Shown one piece after another: positions 47,172 to 55,592 of a stretch of 64,000 nt of DNA. The stretch comes from Mycobacterium gastri (GTDB lineage: Bacteria; Actinomycetota; Actinomycetes; Mycobacteriales; Mycobacteriaceae), in the NCBI RefSeq assembly GCF_002102175.1, contig NZ_LQOX01000152.1:1-64000 (forward strand), in the 5' to 3' direction. Position numbers and translations under genes: made by a program. Each line of letters begins with the position of its first letter. Positions within the stretch are counted from its first letter, which is position 1. Below the pieces are notes generated by a model, which was given only the letters and a program-made list of their open reading frames with translations, did no database searches and was not told the origin of the DNA.

Positions 47172-48710
47172 ATGGACGGTGCGATGAATGGGTTAAGTCA
47201 TCAAGGCCCGGACATCGGGTTGAAAGCCGGTGAGATTTTTGCCGGATACACGATTGTCCGTTTGCTGGGCTCCGGGGGAATGGGCGAGGTCTACCTTGCC
47301 CAGCACCCACGGCTGCCACGCCGCGAAGCGCTCAAGATACTGGGCAACGACGTATCCGCTGACGACGACTATCGCCGGCGATTCATCAGAGAGGCGGACC
47401 TGGCTTCCGCCCTGTGGCATCCGAACATCGTGCGGGTCAATGACCGAGGCGAGTTCAACGAGAAGCTCTGGATCTCGATGGACTTCGTCGACGGAACCGA
47501 CGCAGCGAGCCTGTTGCGGCACCGCTTTCCGGCCGGAATGCCAGCAGATCAGGTCGCCACGATAATCGCGGCAATTGCGCGCGCACTGGACTACGCGCAC
47601 CAGCACCACAATGTCATGCACCGCGATGTCGGCCCCGCGAATATCCTGATCGCCGAGCCAGACGGCGGCGATCGGCGGATTCTTTTGGGCGACTTCGGAA
47701 TAGCTCGGAACATCGGCGAGACCAGTGGTCTGACCGCGACGAACATGACCATCGGCACGTTTCCCTACGCGGCGCCGGAACAGCTAACGGGCGAACCGAT
47801 TGACGGACGCGCCGATCAGTATGCGCTAGCGGCTACCGCCTACCATCTGCTGACCGGGTCAACACTGTTCCCGCACACCAACCCGGCGGTTGTGATCAGC
47901 CGCCACCTGACCACCCCGCCTCCGGCACTCGCGCAGACCCGCCCGCCGCTCGCTGCCTTCGACCCGGTGCTTGCGGTAGCACTCGCAAAGAAGCCCGCCG
48001 ATCGCTTCGCCTGCTGCACTGATTTCGCCGACGCGTTCGCACACGCAGCCCGTCGCGTCGAACACCCGATGGCGTCGGCTTCGACCATGCCGAGACCCTT
48101 GGCGGGCAGGCCACTCAACAGCGCAGCGGTGCCCTGCGCCGTGGCTGAGGCCGGCACACGGCAACGACGTACTCGGTGGCGGCTCTTCGCCGCAGCATCA
48201 ACGGTTATCGCGGTCACCGCCGTCGGCGCCAGTGGCTATCCGTTCGACACTGACTCGACACCGGGCCCGCCTGCCGCCTCGCCGACTGCGGCGTCGGCTC
48301 GCCAGCCGGCGGAGTACCCACCGCCACCCGCGGTGGCACCGCCTCGGCAGGTGGCGGAGTATGTGCCGCCACCCACTGTGGCGCAGCCGCCCACCCGCAG
48401 GGACACTCCGCCCGCGGCATCCGTTGCCGCCGCACCGGCGCCCCGAGGGCCGGCGCCGGTCCCGCAGCAACGGACGCCCGACGCCGAACAGACCTTTCTC
48501 GGTCTGGTGTTACAGATTCCGGGTGTCATCGTCACCGACCCGGCGACTGCCGCCGCCACCGGCCGTGGCGTGTGCACCGACCTGCAAAACGGGGCAAGCC
48601 CCGATGATGCCGCCGCCGCGACCGTGAACAACACCGGAATCACGCCCGCACAGGCTGCCGCCGGCGTCAACGCGGCGATCACCGCCTTCTGTCCCCAACA
48701 TCTGAGATAG
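47172..48710 (+). CDS. Receptor-type Ser/Thr protein kinase with DUF732 sensor and altered HRD loop
   Basis: A 512-residue PknF/PknI-like kinase. Kinase domain at about 25-290: Gly-rich loop [13 protein letters not shown], Lys55 (EALKIL), Glu74 (IREADL), catalytic loop [10 protein letters not shown] (150-159), DFG 174-176 and AAPEQL. The catalytic-loop Lys expected two residues after the catalytic Asp is Gly154. One membrane helix (about 337-355), a Pro-rich linker and a C-terminal DUF732 domain (about 435-512) with two Cys follow, outside the membrane. I recall no kinase between ggtB and purD in M. tuberculosis. An ATG at 47184 is an alternative start. Confidence 0.9.
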   Translation: MDGAMNGLSHQGPDIGLKAGEIFAGYTIVRLLGSGGMGEVYLAQHPRLPRREALKILGNDVSADDDYRRRFIREADLASALWHPNIVRVNDRGEFNEKLWISMDFVDGTDAASLLRHRFPAGMPADQVATIIAAIARALDYAHQHHNVMHRDVGPANILIAEPDGGDRRILLGDFGIARNIGETSGLTATNMTIGTFPYAAPEQLTGEPIDGRADQYALAATAYHLLTGSTLFPHTNPAVVISRHLTTPPPALAQTRPPLAAFDPVLAVALAKKPADRFACCTDFADAFAHAARRVEHPMASASTMPRPLAGRPLNSAAVPCAVAEAGTRQRRTRWRLFAAASTVIAVTAVGASGYPFDTDSTPGPPAASPTAASARQPAEYPPPPAVAPPRQVAEYVPPPTVAQPPTRRDTPPAASVAAAPAPRGPAPVPQQRTPDAEQTFLGLVLQIPGVIVTDPATAAATGRGVCTDLQNGASPDDAAAATVNNTGITPAQAAAGVNAAITAFCPQHLR

Positions 48711-48753
48711 GAAACACGTCCACGACCGCGGCAGCATTGCGCGGTCCCGGTAA

Positions 48754-50022
48754 CTAAACGCTGATCTTTTGCTCTGCGGCCCGCAACCCGATATCGTTCC
48801 GGAAATGGCTGCCGGCCAACCGAATTGAACCGAGGATGTCGTATGCGTGCGCCCGCGCCGCTGACAGGTCCGCGCCGGTGCCCACCACCGACAGCACCCG
48901 GCCGCCGGATGACACGACGGTGCCGTCCTCGCGCCGGACCGTCCCGGCGTGCAGTACCCCTTCGGCTTCGGAGCCGAGGACGACATCGCCCACCCGGGGC
49001 CGCCCGGGATAGTTTTCGGCCGCCAGGACCACCGCCACAGCGGCGCCGTCTCGCCAGCGCAGTTCGCCGAACTCCGCCAATTTCCCGGTGCCCGCCGCGT
49101 ACAGCAGCTGCCCGAGGGGCGACTCCAGCAGCGCCAGCACCGCCTGAGTCTCGGGATCGCCGAAACGACAGTTGAATTCGACCACCGCGGGACCCTTCGT
49201 GGTGATCGCCAGACCGGCATACAACAAGCCGCAGAACGGGCTGCCGCGCCGAACGAGTTCAGCCGCAACGGGTTCTACGATCTGACCGACTATCTCCCGG
49301 TAGACCTCGTCGGGCAGCCACGGCAGCGGCGCGTAAGCGCCCATACCACCGGTGTTGGGCCCGGTGTCACCCTCACCGACCCGCTTGAAGTCCTGCGCCG
49401 GCAGCAGCGGCACCACCGTGTCGCCGTCGACCACACAGAACAGCGACACCTCCGGACCGTCGAGATAAGACTCCAGCAGCACCGGATGCCCGGCCTCGAG
49501 CAGTCCCGCCGCATGGGCGCGGGCGACATCGCGGTCCGCCGTGACCACCACACCCTTGCCCGCGGCCAGATGGTCGTCTTTGACCACCCAGGCCGGGTCG
49601 CCCGCGGGCGGCCCGAACCGATCCAGCGCGACGTCCAAATGGGCCGGGTTGTCGACGATTTGACTGGCGGCCGTGCGCACGCCGGCCGCGGCCATCACGT
49701 CCTTGGCGAATGCCTTGGAACCTTCGATGCGGGCGGCGTCCTTCCCGGGACCGAAGCAGACGATGCCGGCGGCGCGCACGGCGTCGGCCACCCCGAGCAC
49801 CAGCGGCAACTCGGGACCGATGACCACCATGTCGGCTTGGACCCGCCGCGCCAGGGCGACGACGTCCTCACCGGAAGTGACGTCGACATTGTGCTGCTCC
49901 GCCAGACGGGCGGTACCGGCGTTGCCAGGAGCCACGATGAGGTGCGTGACCTGCGGATCTCTAGCCAGCGCCAACAGCAGGGCATGTTCACGGGCCCCGG
50001 AGCCGATTACCAGAACGCGCAC
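48754..50022 (-). CDS. purD: Phosphoribosylamine-glycine ligase (GAR synthetase)
   Basis: A 422-residue ATP-grasp enzyme for the second step of purine synthesis. The N-terminal [17 protein letters not shown], the ATP-grasp segments [17 protein letters not shown] and [15 protein letters not shown], and the metal-binding [12 protein letters not shown] are all typical. It is convergent with the kinase gene, 43 bp apart. It is the last purine gene of the window and is followed on its upstream side by the restriction-modification island. Confidence 0.96.
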   Translation of the reverse strand: MRVLVIGSGAREHALLLALARDPQVTHLIVAPGNAGTARLAEQHNVDVTSGEDVVALARRVQADMVVIGPELPLVLGVADAVRAAGIVCFGPGKDAARIEGSKAFAKDVMAAAGVRTAASQIVDNPAHLDVALDRFGPPAGDPAWVVKDDHLAAGKGVVVTADRDVARAHAAGLLEAGHPVLLESYLDGPEVSLFCVVDGDTVVPLLPAQDFKRVGEGDTGPNTGGMGAYAPLPWLPDEVYREIVGQIVEPVAAELVRRGSPFCGLLYAGLAITTKGPAVVEFNCRFGDPETQAVLALLESPLGQLLYAAGTGKLAEFGELRWRDGAAVAVVLAAENYPGRPRVGDVVLGSEAEGVLHAGTVRREDGTVVSSGGRVLSVVGTGADLSAARAHAYDILGSIRLAGSHFRNDIGLRAAEQKISV

Positions 50023-50184
50023 GAGACGTCAGAGTAGCCGGGGTCGGGTTAGGCCCAGGCCACCGACCCGTCGGCTCTTCTCCGGCCGGCCGGGATGTGG
50101 AACCGGTGCGGCCTAGCGTGCTAACACGGGTGAGATCGCCGACCCCTGTGGGGTGCCGCGATCTCGATACTGCAAGGTTCCTTC

Positions 50185-50313
50185 GGCACTCGCCGCCGCG
50201 ACAAGGCCGCGCTCGTCCGCCGGATACGCGACAGCGGAGAGCCGGTGCTGGTCATCGCCGCCACCCTTGGCATCAGCCGGGCCACGCTGTATCGCTATCC
50301 GGCTGACAGCTGA
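50185..50313 (+). pseudogene. C-terminal HTH remnant of a serine recombinase/resolvase
   Basis: Frame 1 from about 50185 to the TGA at 50311-50313 reads FGTRRRDKAALVRRIRDSG, then VLVIAATLGISRATLYRYPADS. This is the Hin-like helix-turn-helix that ends resolvases and invertases of the serine-recombinase family. No start codon or catalytic domain precedes it; an in-frame stop lies just upstream at 50131-50133. It is too short for a functional gene and marks a past mobile element beside the restriction-modification genes. Confidence 0.7.
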
Positions 50314-50406
50314 CCGTCCGACCGCGCCTACCACTCGCCCGACACTTGCCCTCCCTTGTCGGGCATCTCCGCTGGATTGTCGGTCCGGCAAGGCAAGATT
50401 TTCGGC

Positions 50407-52068
50407 ATGGTGCTCGGGGCTGATACGGCAGCGCTACGAAAAGCTCGGGGCGCATTCTTCACCCCCGAGGCTGTCGCCCGCTACATCACCGAGTGGGCCG
50501 TTCGCGGCACCAGCGAACGCATCCTCGAACCATCATGCGGGGAAGCGTCATTCCTCATGGCGGCGGTCGATCGGCTCGCGGCGCTCCGCAACCCCGGCGA
50601 CGGTAACCCGTTCGCCGCCCTCGATGGCGTCGAGCTTCATGACGCCTCGGCCCGCGCGGCGCGCAAGCTGCTGAAGAACGCGGGAGTCCGGGCGCGGGTG
50701 ACGGTCAAGGACTTCTTCTGCATCCAGCCGACCGGCTCCTATGACGTGGTGATCGGCAATCCGCCCTATATCCGCTATCAGGAGTTCTCCGGTACCGCCA
50801 GGGCGCGGTCACGCGAAGCGGCGCTGCGGGCGGGCGTGGGCCTGACCAACCTGGCGTCGAGTTGGGCGGCGTTCGCGGTGCACTCCGCGCTATTCCTGCG
50901 GCCCGGCGGGCGCATGGGCCTGGTTTTACCGGCTGAACTGCTCAGCGTGAACTATGCCGCCGAGGTCCGCCGGTTTCTGCTGGCATCGTTCTCCCGCGTC
51001 GATCTGGTGCTGTTCACCGAGCGGGTCTTCCCCGAAGCCCAAGAGGAGGTGCTGCTGCTGCTGGCCGACGGCTACCTAGAGGGTCCGACCGACCACGCCT
51101 CGATCTATCAAGCGCGCAATGCCGCCGAATTGGCCACCATTGCAGCCGGGCGGGCATGGACGCCCACCCGGCCAGAGGAGAAGTGGACGCCTTCGCTGCT
51201 GTCCGCCGAGGCGCTCACCGTCTACACGGGCCTACTGTCCACCGGCGGCTTCACCGTTCTAGAGAGCTGGGGGGACACGACGCTGGGAATGGTCACCGGC
51301 AACAACAAGTACTTCGCGCTGTCGCCCGCGCGCGTGGCCGACCTGGGCCTGGAACCCACCGACGTCTTGCGGTTGTCACCGCCTGGCAGCCGTCACCTGC
51401 GCGGGCTGGCGTTCGGCACCGCCGTGCTCAACGAACTTGGCCGCAGCGGCTCCGCCACATGGCTATTCCGCCCAGCGGGCGAGCCATCAGCGGCGGCGTG
51501 GGCCTACATTGCCGCCGGGGAAGCTGCTGGCGTCCATATCGCTTACAAATGCCGTGTGCGAAACCCGTGGTGGCGGGTGCCGAATCTGGCTCCGGCTGAC
51601 CTACTGCTGACGTACATGAACGCCGACACACCGCGGCTGACAACCAACACCGCCAAGGCAGCGCACCTGAACTCAGTGCACGGCATCTATCTCGCTCCGA
51701 AGGTCCGCATGCTCGGTAAGGCCCTGCTCCCGCTGGCGTCGCTGACGTCGATGACACTGGTGGGCGCGGAAACCGTTGGCCGCGCCTACGGCGGCGGGAT
51801 GCTCAAGCTGGAGCCCCGCGAAGCTGACCGGCTGCCCGTGCCTCCGGCGGCGCTGGTCGAAGCCGCCGCCGACCGCCTGACGAAGATCCGCCCGCAGGTT
51901 GCCGCGCTGCTGCGCGGCGGCAAGCTCCTCGCGGCCTCGAGGCTGGTCGATGACGTTCTGCTGGTCGAAGAGCTGGGCATGGCACGCACGCAGGTCAAAG
52001 TGCTGCGTGAAGCCCACGCCGAACTCACCGCGCGCCGGGTCGCCAGGGGTCGCCGTGGCGCGAATTGA
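50407..52068 (+). CDS. DNA adenine N6-methyltransferase of a type II restriction-modification system
   Basis: A 553-residue methyltransferase. The N-terminal KARGAFFTPEAVARYI helix and the SAM-binding motif I ILEPSCGEASFL lead to motif IV DVVIGNPPYIRY, which is diagnostic of N6-adenine enzymes. The C-terminal half would contain the target-recognition domain. The recognition sequence cannot be predicted here. The ATG at 50407 was chosen because the roughly 17 residues upstream are unlike the family. It overlaps the nuclease gene by 14 bp. Confidence 0.9.
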   Translation: MVLGADTAALRKARGAFFTPEAVARYITEWAVRGTSERILEPSCGEASFLMAAVDRLAALRNPGDGNPFAALDGVELHDASARAARKLLKNAGVRARVTVKDFFCIQPTGSYDVVIGNPPYIRYQEFSGTARARSREAALRAGVGLTNLASSWAAFAVHSALFLRPGGRMGLVLPAELLSVNYAAEVRRFLLASFSRVDLVLFTERVFPEAQEEVLLLLADGYLEGPTDHASIYQARNAAELATIAAGRAWTPTRPEEKWTPSLLSAEALTVYTGLLSTGGFTVLESWGDTTLGMVTGNNKYFALSPARVADLGLEPTDVLRLSPPGSRHLRGLAFGTAVLNELGRSGSATWLFRPAGEPSAAAWAYIAAGEAAGVHIAYKCRVRNPWWRVPNLAPADLLLTYMNADTPRLTTNTAKAAHLNSVHGIYLAPKVRMLGKALLPLASLTSMTLVGAETVGRAYGGGMLKLEPREADRLPVPPAALVEAAADRLTKIRPQVAALLRGGKLLAASRLVDDVLLVEELGMARTQVKVLREAHAELTARRVARGRRGAN

Positions 52069-52798
52069 TGACCTTCTCATCGGCGCGATCAAGTCCGCTG
52101 GACCAAAACCGCCCGACGACGCTCCACAGGGGCAGAAGAACCCTTGGGGCAACAAGATCAGCGCCGCCCTTGCGCTGGCAATCGCCCAAGAGTTGCGGGC
52201 GCGCGGCATGGAGGGAGCCCGGCCCGCAGGACCGGGCGAGATCGGTCTGTCGGGCGCAGAGCGGCGGCTCGCTGGCGGCCTTGGAGCCAAGAAGGTAGAT
52301 GTCACCTGGGCCACCGAAGAATCCGGCCTGATGCTGGCGTGCTCAGTCAAGACGATCATGTTCCGCGATAGCGTCGGCGGGCACTTCCAGAAGAACCTCA
52401 CCAACCGGCGCGGCGACCTGCTGTTCGAGTCCACCACGTTGCACCGCCGATTCCCGTTCGCGGTTGTGGCCGGGTTTTTCTTCTTCGACATCGGCGCGGC
52501 CAGTGATCACACACCGCGCCGCAACAGCACGTTTGAGAATGTCTTTCCCCGGTTCCGGTTGTTCACCGGCCGAGCGGACCCTGCTGACCGCGACGAGCAA
52601 TTCGAACGGCTCTACGTGCTGCTGGTAGATTCCAACCCTTTCGCGCCGTCGGTCATCTGCCACGAAGTAGACAGCCCACAGGCGCCGGTCGCTCTCGGGG
52701 TGGTCTTCGACGACCTCATCGAACTGACGGCCGAGCGCAACTTCGACATGTACGAGACGACGGGCGACGGCAACATCAGGAAGGCCCGCAGCAAGTAG
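52055..52798 (+). CDS. Probable type II restriction endonuclease
   Basis: A 247-residue protein coupled to the methyltransferase (14-bp overlap, GTG start at 52055). A PD-(D/E)xK-like core is visible: AKKVDVTWATEESGLMLA leads to CSVKTIMF, giving the spaced Asp and S-x-Lys of this nuclease fold. The following RRGDLLFESTTLHRRFPFAV and FFFFDIGAASD are hydrophobic core strands. The family is assigned from the pair context and the catalytic pattern; specificity is unknown. The gene is intact, so the system could be active. Confidence 0.78.
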   Translation: MARIDDLLIGAIKSAGPKPPDDAPQGQKNPWGNKISAALALAIAQELRARGMEGARPAGPGEIGLSGAERRLAGGLGAKKVDVTWATEESGLMLACSVKTIMFRDSVGGHFQKNLTNRRGDLLFESTTLHRRFPFAVVAGFFFFDIGAASDHTPRRNSTFENVFPRFRLFTGRADPADRDEQFERLYVLLVDSNPFAPSVICHEVDSPQAPVALGVVFDDLIELTAERNFDMYETTGDGNIRKARSK

Positions 52799-53210
52799 CT
52801 CTGACGGCCGCGTTTAAACCGGCAACAACCGATCTACTTGGAGAAGTATCCACTGACGCCAACAGTGAAGGCTGGGCAGTTCGCGCCGTAGAGACTGGCC
52901 GTGAAGGTGAACCGTTCGTTTGCCGCAATCGGTCCGTTCTGCTCAGTGAAAGCGCCATGCACGCCGCAGCCCGCAGCTGCGCGTTGTTGCAAGCACCGCA
53001 GGTCGGTGCGCCGTCGGATCGGCGGGTAGGTCCTGGCTCTAGTGGAGTAGTCGACGGTAGCGGGTCTTTAGTTTTAGTTGGATGCAAAACAAGGAATTTG
53101 CTCAGCCTCGGAGCTGACCAAGTCGAGCCGGGCTGCGGCCAAGCACCTGGCGCCACCAGGCTTCGACGCACCGGATTAGCAGGGCCGCAACGTCATCGAG
53201 CGCGTACGTC
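52799..53210. other. 412-bp region after the restriction genes
   Basis: No intact gene. On the minus strand 52834-52965 reads like the C-terminus of a small secreted protein (see separate entry). The rest shows no domain, and its base composition is less GC-rich than neighbouring genes. It is probably the junction of the inserted island with the old chromosome. Confidence 0.45.
52834..52965 (-). pseudogene. Possible 3' remnant of a small secreted protein
   Basis: Reading backwards to a TAG at 52834-52836, the frame gives GVHGAFTEQNGPIAANERFT, then ASLYGANCPAF and GVSGYFSK. The balanced composition, Cys pattern and amphipathic strands look like a genuine extracytoplasmic protein end. No start or upstream part is recognisable in this phase. 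A neighbouring phase (CGACNNAQLRAAAC) may be the shifted upstream part. Low confidence. Confidence 0.3.
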
Positions 53211-53651
53211 CTAGTCGACGGCCTTACCCCTATGCATCTTCAACGCGGCGTTGACGTTGGCCTTCTTGTCCTCGTCGGCGCCCTTAGCCGCGGCCTTCTT
53301 ACGCTTTGCCACAACGGTTTCCACCGCGCCATTGAGCGCGGAGCCCAGCGGAAAACCGAGATAGTGGGTAAGGAAGACGGCCATCTCCTTCAGTTCCGTC
53401 TCGTTGAGTTCGCCGTTGAGCAGCGCCGCATTGATCTGGATCTCGGCCAGGTCGCGATTTCCGATGGCGGTCACCGCCGTCAACGTCAGGATGCGCTTGT
53501 CACGCATCGACAATCCCGGCCGTGTCCAGATGGTGCCGAACAGGTGATCGACGGTGAGGTCGAAGTACGCGTCGCCCTCGATGTTGGGCATCTCCCACCC
53601 ATAGACCTCGTTCATCTTGTCCAGGCCTTTGCGGCGCAACTCGTCCATCAC
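53211..53651 (-). CDS. Carboxymuconolactone decarboxylase/AhpD-like protein (Rv0771 homologue)
   Basis: A 146-residue all-helical CMD-domain protein: GDAYFDLTVDHLFGTIWTRPG, LSMRDKRILTLTAVTAIGNRDL and LTHYLGFPLGSAL. The Cys-x2-Cys redox pair of AhpD is absent, which favours a decarboxylase or non-redox role. The ribosome binding site (GAGGAG) lies directly beside the left end of the IS remnant, so the insertion spared the gene but separated it from the Rv0770 homologue, with which it was probably overlapped. Confidence 0.9.
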   Translation of the reverse strand: MMDELRRKGLDKMNEVYGWEMPNIEGDAYFDLTVDHLFGTIWTRPGLSMRDKRILTLTAVTAIGNRDLAEIQINAALLNGELNETELKEMAVFLTHYLGFPLGSALNGAVETVVAKRKKAAAKGADEDKKANVNAALKMHRGKAVD

Positions 53652-53665
53652 GTCTCCTCAGCTAG

Positions 53666-54331
53666 ATGAGTAATTCCCAACTGCTCACCGAGTGTGCACC
53701 GGCTGCGCCGAGTGTGCACTGGCGGCGGCGACACGCCGGGCGGCGCCGCCGTGGTTGCACTCTCGGCGTGTCGGCTTGTGAAGGATGTGGCTGAAGGGCA
53801 CCGATGGACAGTTGTGAAGACAGACCTCGATGCCCTCCTGACCGACCTGTATGTGACGATCGATGACCACGTGGTGCGACCCGACCGGCGGCGCGCGCCG
53901 GACGGCCGAAGCAATTGACCGACGCCGAGCTGGTGTGCCTGGCCGTGGCTCAAGCGCTGCTCGGCGCCCGCAGCGAACACCATTGGCTGCGAATGTGTTA
54001 CGGCCCGACAAGGGCCTGTCCGGCACCAAGTTGCAACGCTACTGCGCCGACCAGCTGAGCGTGCTGCTGGTGCGCCCCGACCGCAAGGACGAAAAACAAC
54101 GCCGCTACGGCAACCTCGCCGGCATGCGCCCATGGATCGAAGCCGTCTACGACACCTGCAAGGATCAGCCCAATCTCGAACGACATGGCGGGCGCACACT
54201 GCACGGCGGCTACGTCCGCGTCGCCCAACGCCTGCTCGCACTTGCCGCTGTGATCTGACACAACTGGAAGATCAATAGCCCAGTCAAGAGGCCACTGATC
54301 GCCTACGACCACTAACCAAGGCTGGGAATTA
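53666..54331. mobile_element. Eroded IS982-family element with 9-bp flanking repeat
   Basis: A 666-bp remnant. The 9-bp direct repeat CTCAGCTAG flanks it at 53657-53665 and 54332-54340. Inverted repeats AGTAATTCCCA (53669-53679) and TGGGAATTACT (54323-54333) lie at the two ends. Inside is a transposase of IS982 type that has lost its centre. Intact members are about 1 kb. It sits exactly between the stop of the Rv0770 homologue and the ribosome binding site of the Rv0771 homologue. Confidence 0.78.
53814..54315 (+). pseudogene. IS982-type transposase pseudogene
   Basis: The 5' part reads VKTDLDALLTDLYVTIDDHVV, then shifts phase to LTDAELVCLAVAQALLGARSEHHWLRM. After a deletion of the catalytic middle, another phase continues with DKGLSGTKLQRYCADQLSVLL, RPDRKDEKQRRYGNLAGM and LERHGGRTLHGGYVRVAQRLL. 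A TGA replaces the conserved Trp in the IWHNW block, and the true end LIAYDH is followed by TAA at 54313-54315. At least two frameshifts, one deletion and one stop make it dead. Confidence 0.8.
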
Positions 54332-55195
54332 CTCAGCTAGGCCGGGATGCGGTACCCCGAGGCCGGCGGCCAACCTCTCCAACGCTAGCCTGGCCAACGG
54401 CAATTCGACCGATAGCGACTCCCCCAACGCCAATGCCAAACCCAGGTCCTTCTCCCCCAGCGCACGGGTGTGCTCCAGCAGCGGACGCAGCGGGTCGTCA
54501 CGTTTCATCGGCGCCGTGGTCTCCCGGAACATGATCGCTCCGGGGCCACCGGTAAGCGCATCGCTGTGGCGCACCACCCTGGCAAGTGCCCGCAGGCTCA
54601 AACCGCTTGCCTCGGCCAACTTTTCCGCCTCTGCAGCCGCCGCGTAGGACACGAACGTCAGCATGTTGCGGGCCAGCTTCATCCGGGTTCCGGCGCCCGG
54701 CTCGCCGGCATGGATCACCAGCGACGCCCACCGCCGAAACGGCTCCTTGATCCGCTGGAACGTCTCATCGTCGGCGCCCACCATGGTGGCCAATTCGCCT
54801 TCGGCTGCTGCCCCCGCACCGCCGCTGACCGGAGCGTCCACAACGTAGACGCCCTGCGGCTCGAGCTGTCGCGCCAGCTCGACGGCGGTGGTGTCGCTGA
54901 TGGTGGAGTGAATCGCAATGATGGTGCCCGGCTTGGCATGTGCGGCCAGCCCGTCATCGCCGACGATCACGCTGCGCACCTGAGCGTCGTCGAGCACCGT
55001 TACGCTGATGATGTCGGCGTCGGCAACCTCGGCGAGGCTCGCCGCCGCGGCGGCGCCGCCCTCGACGAACGGCGCCATGGCCTCGGTGCGAAGATCGAAA
55101 ACCGTCAGGCCGCCCGGCCAGCCGAGGTAACGCTTAGCCATCGGCGCACCCTGGTTGCCCAGGCCGATGTACCCGAGGCGGGGTATCGCGGTCAC
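54329..55195 (-). CDS. 3-hydroxyisobutyrate dehydrogenase-like NAD(P)-dependent oxidoreductase (Rv0770 homologue)
   Basis: A 288-residue beta-hydroxyacid dehydrogenase. The N-terminal GYIGLGNQGAPMAKRYL binds the cofactor; VVDAPVSGGAGAAAEGELATMVG is the substrate block, and the catalytic Lys is in GTRMKLARNML. The exact substrate is unknown. The GTG at 55195 overlaps the stop of the deleted SDR gene (GTGA). Its TAA stop lies inside the inverted repeat of the IS remnant, so the original last one or two residues were replaced by the insertion. Confidence 0.92.
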   Translation of the reverse strand: MTAIPRLGYIGLGNQGAPMAKRYLGWPGGLTVFDLRTEAMAPFVEGGAAAAASLAEVADADIISVTVLDDAQVRSVIVGDDGLAAHAKPGTIIAIHSTISDTTAVELARQLEPQGVYVVDAPVSGGAGAAAEGELATMVGADDETFQRIKEPFRRWASLVIHAGEPGAGTRMKLARNMLTFVSYAAAAEAEKLAEASGLSLRALARVVRHSDALTGGPGAIMFRETTAPMKRDDPLRPLLEHTRALGEKDLGLALALGESLSVELPLARLALERLAAGLGVPHPGLAE

Positions 55196-55584
55196 GATCG
55201 GATGACCTGTCCGCCATCGACATTGAAGATCTGCCCGGTGATCCACGAGGCCTGGTCGCTGAGCAGGAACAGGCACATGCCCACCAGGTCCTCGGGTGTC
55301 CCCATTCTGGACAGCGGAATCTGTAGGTAGTCGATGCCGCCGAATTCGGCGACGGTGCGACCGGCCATGGTCTTGGCCGACTCCTCGTCGGAAACATCAA
55401 CGGGCACAGGGATTGCCGTGCCACCGTCGGCGACGATCTGCTTGGCCACCCCCGCGGCCAGCTCGGCGTTGATGTCTGCCACGACCACGGAGGCGCCTTC
55501 GCGGGCCAGGGCCTGGGCGTAGGCCTGGCCGATACCCTGAGCAGCCCCGGTGACAATGGCCACCTTGCTTTCGAATGCAGCCAC
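55192..55584 (-). pseudogene. SDR oxidoreductase with in-frame loss of the catalytic core (Rv0769 homologue)
   Basis: The frame is open over 130 codons from GTG 55584 (GGAGAC ribosome binding site). The first 85 or so residues are a normal SDR cofactor half (VAIVTGAAQGIGQAYAQAL, then FGGIDYL). The sequence then jumps to the C-terminal QIPLSRMGTPEDLVGMCLF ... GQIFNVDGGQVI. The NNA segment, the catalytic Ser and the YxxxK motif, about 118 residues in M. tuberculosis Rv0769 (248 residues), are missing without a frameshift. The product cannot be an active dehydrogenase. It remains coupled to the next gene by GTGA. Confidence 0.85.
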
Positions 55585-55592
55585 ACCGTCTC

